This document shows, in pieces, positions 19,301-25,666 of a stretch of DNA of 64,000 nt (the first letter of the stretch is position 1; each line of letters opens with the position of its first letter). Below the pieces are notes generated by a model, which was not told where the DNA came from, made no database searches, and saw only the letters and a list, made by a program, of their open reading frames with translations. Made by a program: the position numbers and the translations under genes. Where the stretch lies: positions 1 through 64,000 of the forward strand of contig NZ_JHBV01000002.1 in the NCBI RefSeq assembly GCF_000724545.1. The letters are read 5' to 3'. This stretch comes from Aureispira sp. CCB-QB1 (lineage in GTDB: Bacteria; Bacteroidota; Bacteroidia; Chitinophagales; Saprospiraceae).

Positions 19301-19510
19301 TGTAACCAACTAAATACATTGCCAGAACAAATAGGCAGTCTCTCTAACTTGGAATATTTGTATTTAGACGACAATCAATTAACATCCTTGCCTACAAGCA
19401 TTAAAAAACTAAAAAAGCTACGCTATCTAAATTTAAAAGATAATCCTATTGACATACAACAAAAGAGATCATTACAACATTCCTTGCCCAATGTAAAAAT
19501 TTACTTTTAG
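16394..19510 (+). CDS. Multi-pass membrane protein with C-terminal leucine-rich repeats
   Basis: 1038 residues. One transmembrane helix lies near residues 10-30, a Thr/Ser-rich extracytoplasmic loop follows to about 120, and a second helix at about 122-145 leads into a low-complexity linker. About six further helices fall between about 300 and 475. From about 515 to the end there are some 16-18 leucine-rich repeats of the LPxxIxxLxxLxxLxLxxNxL type, in two blocks split by a charged segment at about 655-700. No kinase, GTPase or nuclease domain is seen. LRRs bind partners; the target is unknown. It begins 21 bp after the T9SS plug gene and is probably in the same transcript, though a shared role is only inferred. 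Confidence 0.75.
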   Translation: MSLYRPNHYNTFLLTILLLFVVVLLLIPLRPSVWDRDDFLAVNDSLNQVNGDTLLQKDSFIVTTTNVQDTQIRLIHNIDSGTIDTNFVVQTTEIKDTTQITILTTPPTAPTVNKAITTDLPSLGSLIVGLLLFLMLTWLFGKWLINRWKKRYWLEYNAPLQPLATLGNSDSSINIDWSSLPLKTTSSTPTAASTTKEVPQDTVTIDPPTIESQTVNNELPITSSDDTPTLELAVSDATNKEVTATPKASKDKNPSWFRLFIIEFFGRLPRILFEIGRGITSIFSFFSTGNQKRKPLDLKWQDGVSVFMILFFLLCKWVIFPYQPTSPAANIIIGLLVWASPALLRLHWGWGVLGIVLIFGEIIGLIVYIVLQALKDLEPSNGDSTIYWIIAAALLGLSFLYWANKKGFFAKIATIKSSSWAGFLFMTIGSLFIFLPYIQHPLGAFQGSIQWGDVIAQLIGLYVLYEIGAAVLSVKTQQQPSDASNSIAPQPIQEHQVDDKQSNDLTKKLSTSLSHEELKKLFNTKNWYKKTALDQLEMISLPNRQLDEQSEFVVLYLPDCINLRQLYLSNNNFKEIPYEISELDQLEVLNLSYNNIHTIFPDIAYLTHLKVLFLANNNISKIPNELGALKQLTQLDLTGNPLTKDAITALQELLPNTTLKFDTIKTDSPPSKKEVAVVSKEDKNLEKKVRKILHKELKTPQQVYALSSLMNQGLSDLPLSVLRNFPNLKSLYLNSNQFTQIPEAIYQLPSLSTISFSYNQLDAIPDRIIELQNIQELDFSGNPIQSYSTNIVQLPHLKKLALGNLGLTTFPAFLLKMQQLESLDLTGNHILRLPENLYKLGNLKELRLNFSGLNIIPNEIFTLKNLRSLDWTGNGLETIPPEIAQLTKLNKLILSFNQNLKSSADILQSLPPDLKEFYISGLQKDSINSIINNIGLLKNLQTLWLSYNELKEVPNSLFDLKEMRRLSLACNQLNTLPEQIGSLSNLEYLYLDDNQLTSLPTSIKKLKKLRYLNLKDNPIDIQQKRSLQHSLPNVKIYF

Positions 19511-19748
19511 CTGTTGTTCCCTCTTTTAAAGCCACTATTAGAATACTTAACAATAACACAAACAAGAGTAACAATACTGATAGTCTTCCTCAGATAACAA
19601 CTATTATTCATTAAAAATCAACAACTTAACAGCAAAGTAATATTTTTTTTATCTTTTTTTTTTTGATAAATGCCTTTCCCTGTATTTTGAATATTATTTT
19701 AAAATGCTTTTTTTAGTAGAGTATTTTTTAATATAATAATGCCACGCT

Positions 19749-20633
19749 ATGAAAACTCTAACAATAATAACTTTATTAATGGTTTTATGCTGTTCCCAAT
19801 CAGCTTTTTCACAACAACAATTAGATAGCACTTCAACATGGAAAATTCTAAGAAATGGGCATAATTCTCTTGGAGCATACAAAGAATATATCACAATTAG
19901 TATTGATGGAGATACAACAATTCAATCTAAAGTTTACTACAAACTTTATCAACATGGAATAGATTCTACCAATAACTGGACAGGAGGTACGACTACAAGC
20001 TTAGTTCCTAAAAGTTTTTATGGCTTGATTCGAGAAGATAATAACAAGTTTTATAGTTACCAACTCTCTGGGCAAGAATCCTTGTTATATGACTTCACGA
20101 AGTTGGTTGGAGACACTATAACCCATTATTGTACTGATACTGTTGCTTTTATTGACACTGTCTTTTTAGGTACAACTCCTTTAAGAAGATGGAATTTTCC
20201 AACTTATTCTGACATGAATTCATACATTGAAGGCATCGGAGCTGTTTCTGAGCCAATAGGTGGTCTTTGCCAGCTTGTTGGAGGCAGTACTCGTTTGCTT
20301 TGCTATGAAAAACAAGGAGAGCAATTAATCGTTACTCCTGGTTATTCTTGCTCTGTGTTCAATACGACTTCCAAAGTTCAAGAAGAAAATAGTCTTGTAA
20401 AAGTTCAAATATACCCTAATCCGAGTTCTGAAAAAATTTCGATTCGCATCAACGCTCTCAATCAAAATGATTTCGATATACAACTTTATCACACTAATGG
20501 AGTATTATTAAAAAGTCAGTATTTAAACGGGCAATTCATCGAATTAAATTTAAGCGACTACTCTAGAGGAATCTACTGGTTAAAGATCCAATCTCCTCAA
20601 CAAACACTCACCTATAAATTAATCAAAATCTAA
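19749..20633 (+). CDS. Secreted protein with T9SS type A sorting domain
   Basis: 294 residues. The signal peptide covers about 1-22 (cleaving near SAFSQQQ). The C-terminal domain from about 220 (VQIYPNPSSEKISIRI, then LNLSDYSRGIYWLKIQ and the final TYKLIKI) is a T9SS type A sorting signal. The central region, with phrases such as VYYKLYQHG and DTTIQSKV, is a common uncharacterised module of Bacteroidota secreted proteins. It has no catalytic motif. It is convergent with the 20725 gene, with a strong hairpin between them. Confidence 0.78.
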   Translation: MKTLTIITLLMVLCCSQSAFSQQQLDSTSTWKILRNGHNSLGAYKEYITISIDGDTTIQSKVYYKLYQHGIDSTNNWTGGTTTSLVPKSFYGLIREDNNKFYSYQLSGQESLLYDFTKLVGDTITHYCTDTVAFIDTVFLGTTPLRRWNFPTYSDMNSYIEGIGAVSEPIGGLCQLVGGSTRLLCYEKQGEQLIVTPGYSCSVFNTTSKVQEENSLVKVQIYPNPSSEKISIRINALNQNDFDIQLYHTNGVLLKSQYLNGQFIELNLSDYSRGIYWLKIQSPQQTLTYKLIKI

Positions 20634-20652
20634 CCATTAGAACAATTGATTT

Positions 20653-20683
20653 AACTGCTCACTTTTTTTAGAAGTGAGCAGTT
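20653..20683. terminator. Hairpin between convergent genes
   Basis: Perfect 12-bp stem AACTGCTCACTT / AAGTGAGCAGTT with a 7-nt loop. It lies 20 bp after the + gene and 42 bp before the end of the - gene. The U-tract is weak on both strands, so a bidirectional terminator role is likely but not certain. Confidence 0.6.
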
Positions 20684-20724
20684 ATAATTTGATGCGCAAA
20701 ATTCTTCTAAAATTTCTACAACTA

Positions 20725-21123
20725 CTATGCACCTTCTGCACTTGGATAGACTCCATTTTCAATCCAATCAATAGCTTTTTCTTCCCAATCAGGTGTTTCC
20801 GAAGCATTGATGAATATTTTGGTATTAATAACACCAGTTTTAGTGCATATGCGTTTGGATTGCATGTCTGTAATTACCGAATTAGTAATTGTGGCAGAGC
20901 GACTAATTCTAGGTTTAAATTTCTTTTGAGTAGCCATTAATATTTCTTGGCTTTTGGCTGGCATAGCGGTCATTTCTATCATATCAATGAGCATACCAAA
21001 AGAGGGAGGCAGTTCGTCTAATAAAGTCAACATTTCGCTTTGCCATGCTTTCATTTCCGTTTCTCTTAAAAAACCTGCGAATGTTAACTTTACGCCATAA
21101 TCTTTTTGTTCTACGTTGTACAT
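20725..21123 (-). CDS. Small cytosolic protein, STAS/SpoIIAA-like fold suspected
   Basis: 132 residues with no signal peptide. The pattern of an N-terminal strand (YGVKLTFAGFLRETEMKAWQ), then a helix, then FGMLIDMIEMTAMPAKSQEI, then a strand and helix resembles single-domain STAS/SEC14-type proteins that measure or relay a state to a partner. The Ser/Thr phosphorylation position typical of anti-anti-sigma factors cannot be assigned. Function unknown; the fold assignment is by pattern only. Confidence 0.5.
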   Translation of the reverse strand: MYNVEQKDYGVKLTFAGFLRETEMKAWQSEMLTLLDELPPSFGMLIDMIEMTAMPAKSQEILMATQKKFKPRISRSATITNSVITDMQSKRICTKTGVINTKIFINASETPDWEEKAIDWIENGVYPSAEGA

Positions 21124-21306
21124 ATATGAATCTTTTAAACTTAGGGACTAAAAAAGAACATTATCATTATACTTCCGACACATAGGACGTTGTACGATAA
21201 GTATCAAATGCTTATCAATTTAACACTTTTTTATTTTTTTTCAAAAAAAACTGCTGTGTATGTGTCTTAAAATTCAATAAACGAGTCCCTAATTTGCACT
21301 TATAGA

Positions 21307-22200
21307 TTAACTTTTAGCACTTTCTTTTTCTTTTAACATAGTCCAAAACCTAGTATTTTGAATCTGTTTTTTAAATTTTGCAGCATTAAACTTTTTATCT
21401 GAAGATCCCAATCTATAGGAGTTGCCATAAAGAATAAACATTCCGATTTTTGCTTTTGTCTGTTTACCATTCTTCTCAATAAAAGCTCTTTCTGTTTTTA
21501 CCTTTTGCAAAGCTTCATTAAAAGCCTCTTTAAAGCTATCAAAGCCATATACTTCATCAATTAAGTCCAATGCTCTTTGGCTAATTCTAGAATAAAAATC
21601 AACACTCGTAAAGCCTCCCCAATCAGGTTTCCTAAAAAATACATCTACGTCAATAGCCTTGTTTACCAAAACCCAGATCGCTTTTTCTTTTTGGTTATTC
21701 TCCAAATAAAACTCTGCTTTCCACATAGCAATAGAAACCGCCCTTTTCTCAAAAGAAGTTGCACTGAAAGTTTCATAAGGATACTTGGTTTCTGCCCAAA
21801 GCAGATAATTTAAACCTTCCTCATATTTCTTTTCCTTGGATAAAATTCGAGCCATTTGCATACAAGCATTATGATGATAGTTCGCATAGGGTTCCATAAT
21901 TCCTGTTCCTGGATCAAAATTATTTAAATCCTTTTCTAAAATTTTTGTAATCCATAATTTGGCATTTTCAAAGTCTTCAAGTTGCTCATAAACCAAAGGG
22001 ATATTATGTAAACTATTCTTATAACAAGACGAAGTATCTGAAAATGTATGAACAATCTGCAACCAATAGCTTAACGAAGAATCTATTTCTTCATCGTTAT
22101 AAAGTGCAATACTACGGCTAAAGAGAGAATCGCACTCAGTATTTTGTGCAAATGACAAAAAAGAAAGACAGCATAAGATAACACTTAGGATAGTTTTCAT
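21307..22200 (-). CDS. Secreted TPR-like helical protein
   Basis: 297 residues with a signal peptide (MKTILSVILCCLSFLSFAQN). The mature region is a series of paired helices (SIALYNDEEIDSSLSYWLQI; VYEQLEDFENAKLWITKILE; LSKEKKYEEGLNYLLWAETK) that look like TPR or Sel1-type solenoid repeats. It ends in a basic tail (MLKEKESAKS). Probably a periplasmic interaction scaffold; no partner is evident. It ends about 180 bp downstream of the STAS-like gene's start, on the same strand. Confidence 0.6.
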   Translation of the reverse strand: MKTILSVILCCLSFLSFAQNTECDSLFSRSIALYNDEEIDSSLSYWLQIVHTFSDTSSCYKNSLHNIPLVYEQLEDFENAKLWITKILEKDLNNFDPGTGIMEPYANYHHNACMQMARILSKEKKYEEGLNYLLWAETKYPYETFSATSFEKRAVSIAMWKAEFYLENNQKEKAIWVLVNKAIDVDVFFRKPDWGGFTSVDFYSRISQRALDLIDEVYGFDSFKEAFNEALQKVKTERAFIEKNGKQTKAKIGMFILYGNSYRLGSSDKKFNAAKFKKQIQNTRFWTMLKEKESAKS

Positions 22201-22218
22201 GGATTTAGATTTAACGCT

Positions 22219-22411
22219 ACTCCGTTGAAAAATCGTATTAGTTTACTGTATGAGTGCTTCGCAGTTAATTATCAGTAAGATGAATCACTGTTAACCTTTA
22301 TACTAAAATACTAATAATCAAACTAATGCAAGATGTTTTTTTATGTTTTTTATAGAAAAACTAAAAAACTAAGCTTGCGCCCTCATGACCAGAGGGAATA
22401 ATCAACGGAGT
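22219..22411 (+). repeat. MITE-like dispersed repeat, 193 bp, copy B
   Basis: Ends ACTCCGTTGA (22219-22228) and TCAACGGAGT (22402-22411). Internal order matches copy A: GAGTGCTTCGCAGTT, then ATCAAACTAATGCAAGATG, then CTCATGACCAGAGGGAA (degenerate CTCACGACCGCAGGGAG). It is followed after 14 bp by copy C. Confidence 0.85.
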
Positions 22412-22425
22412 ATTAATTTAACATT

Positions 22426-22506
22426 ACTCCGTTGAAAAATCGTATTAGTTTATTACATGGTATTTCTATGCCCCAAACGAGCGCAGCAAATAATAATCAA
22501 CGGAGT
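22426..22506 (+). repeat. MITE-like dispersed repeat, 81 bp, internally deleted copy C
   Basis: Starts ACTCCGTTGAAAAATCGTAT as copies A and B do and ends TCAACGGAGT at 22497-22506, but has lost most of the interior. Lies head-to-tail behind copy B. Confidence 0.8.
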
Positions 22507-22738
22507 ATTAATTTTAAATAGTTTTTACTAGGATACTTTACAAAGTAAGCTAGCGATCTCATAGGCATAGCAAACTACAGTAATAATATAATAACGAAAA
22601 ATAATACCAAAAGATACCACCTCAAAAGGTAAAATTTTGATGCTAATTTTTTATTGCTTTAGTATCGAACCTAACAGACTTCTTTTAGCTGTAAAAAGAC
22701 AACGTATATTGCTTATTGGAAGATTTTTATCATAACAT

Positions 22739-22774
22739 AAAAAAAGCGCTTCAATAAGATTATTGAAGCGCTTT
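22739..22774 (-). terminator. Original terminator of the tRNA-Asp transcript, now displaced
   Basis: On the minus strand the arms AAAGCGCTTCAATAA and TTATTGAAGCGCTTT form a perfect 15-bp palindromic hairpin followed by seven T. It directly abuts the 47-bp tRNA-Asp fragment at 22775, so before integration it would have ended the tRNA-Asp transcript. Confidence 0.85.
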
Positions 22775-22821
22775 GCGGTCTGGACGGGACTCGAACCCGC
22801 GACCCCCTGCGTGACAGGCAG
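22775..22821. other. Left attachment site (tRNA-Asp 3' fragment)
   Basis: These 47 bp are identical to 44845-44891, the 3' portion of tRNA-Asp from the anticodon arm to the acceptor end plus one base. Identity stops at 22822. This is the duplicated att core left by tRNA-site integration. Confidence 0.92.
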
Positions 22822-22935
22822 ACATACTCATAGTGCATTTGAAGTTTTTAGAGTGCAAGTTAGTTTTTAAACCAGTGATTATCAAGCACTTTAACAAAAC
22901 CAAAGTGTAACTTAGGTCAAGTTAGTCCTCTTCGT

Positions 22936-22962
22936 ACTTCAACTATACTTCAACCAACTTCA
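22936..22962 (+). promoter_or_regulatory. Candidate integrase arm-type sites, left end
   Basis: ACTTCAAC occurs at 22936-22943 and 22947-22954, with a shorter ACTTCA at 22957-22962. Spacings are 11 and 10 bp, one helical turn, about 115-140 bp inside the left att site. The same word recurs near the right end. Confidence 0.45.
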
Positions 22963-23085
22963 TGCAAAATAAAGTTCAAAAAAGCAATTTTTAAAGGAAT
23001 TTTAACACTTAATTTCTTGTTTATATATATGAAGGGCTTAATGAAAGGCTTAGTATTATTTTTTTAACAATAAAAACAAATTTGG

Positions 23086-24321
23086 ATGACATCAACAGCG
23101 AACATTGTATTAAACATTCACAAAAAATTAAAAGATGGAACACATTCTGTATCACTAGAAATTATCAAAAATGGCAAAAGACTTACTCTAAAAGCATTAA
23201 AGGTTAAATGCACTCAAAAGGAATGGAATCAGAGAAAGAACCTATTAAAGGTAGATACGAACCATACCAAAACAACGTACAGAAACTTTGAAAAAGCCAA
23301 TCGCTATTTAAAGGAAGTAAAAGAAAGAGCAGAAGCAATTCTACTTGATTTCCATACAAATAAGACTGATTTCACAAAAGAAATGTTCCTAAAAGCTTTT
23401 TTAGGTAAATCAGATACAAATGATAAGGTATTTGACTTTTTTGAGGAGATAATAAATGAAAAAAAAGAAGGAAAACAAAGCTTTAGAACTCTTGTTGACA
23501 CAAAGAATGCTTTATTTAAGTTTCATCCATACAAGAGCTTAACTTTCACTCAACTTGACTATAAATTTCTTGCAAAATTTGAGGCTCATCTACGCAGTAG
23601 AGGAAATATTGGTGGTGGTATAAGTGTAAGAATGAGAAGCATTCGTTCAATATTCAATGAGGCAATAAGAAGAAATATTGCTTTATCAAAAGATTATCCT
23701 TTTGACACATATAAAATATCTAATTTAAAAGAAGAAAAACCAAAAGTTAGATTATCACTTGAGGAAATGAAGAGCTTTGCATCCTTCAATGCAAAAGAAC
23801 ATCCGAAACTAGAAGTTTTTCACAAGCTATTCCTATTTAGCTATTACGCAAGAGGTATGAACTTCATTGACATGATGTTATTGCGTTGGGAAGACATTAG
23901 TGGTGAACGCATTTATTACAAAAGGTCTAAAACAGGAAAACACTTTGATATTCATATCAACACAAAGCTACAAGAGCTATTGAATTTCTTCAAAGAAAAT
24001 TATCCAATAGAAACTGGATACATTTTCCCAATTTTATTAAAAAAGGGGCTATCTAATAAACAAATCGAGTATAGAAGAAAAAAAGTATTGACACAATACA
24101 ATGCTGGACTAAAAAAAATAGCTAATGCAGTAGGAATTAAAAAGAGTCTATCAAGTAATGTAGCTCGTCACTCTTTCAGTTCAAACTTACAAATTAATGG
24201 ATACAATGCAGAGACAATTAAGGAAGCTCTTGGACATAAAAGCGTAAAATACACAAGAGTATATTTAGACAACTTCCCTAAAAGTCAAATTGATGACATG
24301 GCTAACTCTTTAGCCGTATAA
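23086..24321 (+). CDS. Tyrosine site-specific integrase
   Basis: 411 residues. It has an N-terminal arm-binding domain, a SAM-like core-binding domain at about 105-205, and a C-terminal catalytic domain. Catalytic landmarks: Arg in FSYYARGMNFIDMMLLRWED (about 263), a Lys in the YYKRSKTGKHF turn, NVARHSF (about 360) and the LGHKS to TRVYLDNF end, with the nucleophile Tyr near 396. This is the standard Bacteroidota phage/ICE integrase layout. It lies next to the left att site and presumably recombines the 47-bp tRNA-Asp core. The excisionase-like gene follows after 34 bp. Confidence 0.93.
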   Translation: MTSTANIVLNIHKKLKDGTHSVSLEIIKNGKRLTLKALKVKCTQKEWNQRKNLLKVDTNHTKTTYRNFEKANRYLKEVKERAEAILLDFHTNKTDFTKEMFLKAFLGKSDTNDKVFDFFEEIINEKKEGKQSFRTLVDTKNALFKFHPYKSLTFTQLDYKFLAKFEAHLRSRGNIGGGISVRMRSIRSIFNEAIRRNIALSKDYPFDTYKISNLKEEKPKVRLSLEEMKSFASFNAKEHPKLEVFHKLFLFSYYARGMNFIDMMLLRWEDISGERIYYKRSKTGKHFDIHINTKLQELLNFFKENYPIETGYIFPILLKKGLSNKQIEYRRKKVLTQYNAGLKKIANAVGIKKSLSSNVARHSFSSNLQINGYNAETIKEALGHKSVKYTRVYLDNFPKSQIDDMANSLAV

Positions 24322-24355
24322 CTATTATTTTTTTTTAACAAATAAAAACATTTTA

Positions 24356-24655
24356 ATGAATGAAGAAATATTTGAATTAAAATCACTCTTACAAGAATTA
24401 AATCAGAAGTTTGAACTAATTCAAACAAATCAAAGCATTAACGAAACTTATATCAGAGGATATAAGGAACTGGCTACATTTTTAAATATTTCCGAATCAA
24501 AGGCTAAACAATTGGCTAAGGAAGGAAACTTTTTAAAATATAATTTATCACAAAGGCTCGTTTTCTTTAATAAAGCTCAAATATTCAACTGGATTGAGTC
24601 AAAAAAAGAACAAAGCTACGAAGAATACCTAGCTCAGATGGAAGCTACCTATTAA
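24356..24655 (+). CDS. Small helix-turn-helix protein, excisionase-like
   Basis: 99 residues. A coiled N-terminus (about 1-30) precedes a winged-helix/MerR-like segment: YIRGYKELATFLNISESKAK, then QLAKEGNFLKY, then RLVFFNKAQIFNWIES, the usual pattern of excisionase and DUF3853-type proteins in Bacteroidota elements. Its place 34 bp behind the integrase suggests it directs excision. It could instead be a simple regulator of the island. Confidence 0.65.
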   Translation: MNEEIFELKSLLQELNQKFELIQTNQSINETYIRGYKELATFLNISESKAKQLAKEGNFLKYNLSQRLVFFNKAQIFNWIESKKEQSYEEYLAQMEATY

Positions 24656-24928
24656 ACGCCTATCCCTTCAAACCTCAATGTGACAATTGAGATTCTAATA
24701 TTATAGTGAGGAATTGCTATGATATTAGCGACCAAAATAAATAGCTTATAAAAGCTTTGATTTAACTTTAAGTTTTCTCATTCATAGAAAATTATTTGCA
24801 ACTCATACATAAATACGATAAAAGACACGCACTTTTGAATTTAAAAGTTGCAGTTGAAAACATCAATTAACCATTTGGTTAAAAAAAATAACACTTGAGT
24901 CATCAAACATAGCATATTTCACACGCAC

Positions 24929-24951
24929 TTTTGGAGGATTTCCCTCCAAAA
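24929..24951 (-). terminator. Hairpin at the end of the 24954 gene
   Basis: Nine-bp arms TTTTGGAGG / CCTCCAAAA directly after the stop at 24954 on the minus strand, without a U-run. It overlaps one copy of a 13-nt direct repeat, ACACGCACTTTTG (24825-24837 and 24921-24933). Confidence 0.4.
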
Positions 24952-24953
24952 TC

Positions 24954-25340
24954 CTAGTCTAAATCATTAATTATAACCATCAACTCTCTAGTTGTCAATT
25001 TTGATAAAACTGAAAAAGTTAATGGAATAGCTTGAGTCAAGTTTTCATGTAGGTATCTGAAACATGATTGATGTTCAATGAAATTTTCTTCCCCTTTTAT
25101 ATACAAGTGAAAAAGCCCTAAGCCATCTTTGCAAGTGTCCTCACCAAATAGCTTAAACTCATAGTTTCTTAACCCTCTCCCATTGTTTTCTTTGTTAGGA
25201 ATTGCAATAATGACACTCATCTTCAATTGGGTTATTTTGAAAAGAATCCTAGTTATTAATAACCAATCAGTTTGGCTGATTTCTGAATCAATCAACCCCT
25301 CATAAACGCATGACTCATAATCTTGATATATGTTCTTCAT
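24954..25340 (-). CDS. Hypothetical protein
   Basis: 128 residues from the ATG at 25340 (MKNIYQDYESC); an upstream TTG at 25391 would add 17 residues and is less likely. Mixed alpha/beta, no signal peptide, no transmembrane segment. A compact central part (MSVIIAIPNKENN, FKLFGEDTCKDGLGLFHLYI) precedes a helical end. Not recognised. It is divergent from the dynamin/nuclease operon and shares its upstream region, so it could be a regulator or accessory of that operon; nothing in the sequence proves it. Confidence 0.55.
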   Translation of the reverse strand: MKNIYQDYESCVYEGLIDSEISQTDWLLITRILFKITQLKMSVIIAIPNKENNGRGLRNYEFKLFGEDTCKDGLGLFHLYIKGEENFIEHQSCFRYLHENLTQAIPLTFSVLSKLTTRELMVIINDLD

Positions 25341-25480
25341 TCTTGATTTTATTTTGAATATACCATAAGAATGAAAAAAGTAAATTTCCAATAAATTATT
25401 TCCCTTTCAAGAGCCTTCAAACAAGGAATAATTGTTATTTCATATTAACATATTGAGCAATTATTGTTATATTAATACTC

Positions 25481-25513
25481 TTGACAGCCATATTGGCAGA
25501 TATATTAACTTTG
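25481..25513 (+). promoter_or_regulatory. Candidate promoter with embedded inverted repeat for the defence operon
   Basis: TTG at 25481-25483 and TAACTTTG at 25506-25513 match the Bacteroidota -33/-7 elements with a 22-bp spacer, slightly longer than usual. Between them GCCATATTGGC (25487-25497) is a perfect inverted repeat with 4-bp arms that could be an operator. The ATG is about 150 bp downstream. Confidence 0.45.
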
Positions 25514-25666
25514 GCATAACAAATGTTAATTATATCTCTTCATAAGACATTAACAGACAGGCAACAAATTCTATCATTCAACTTCCTATATTTCGCATCA
25601 GAATACGTTTTGCTGGTGTGTATATGGGTCTTTATTACGTTTATCAAATGTTAATTGCTTAGAAAA

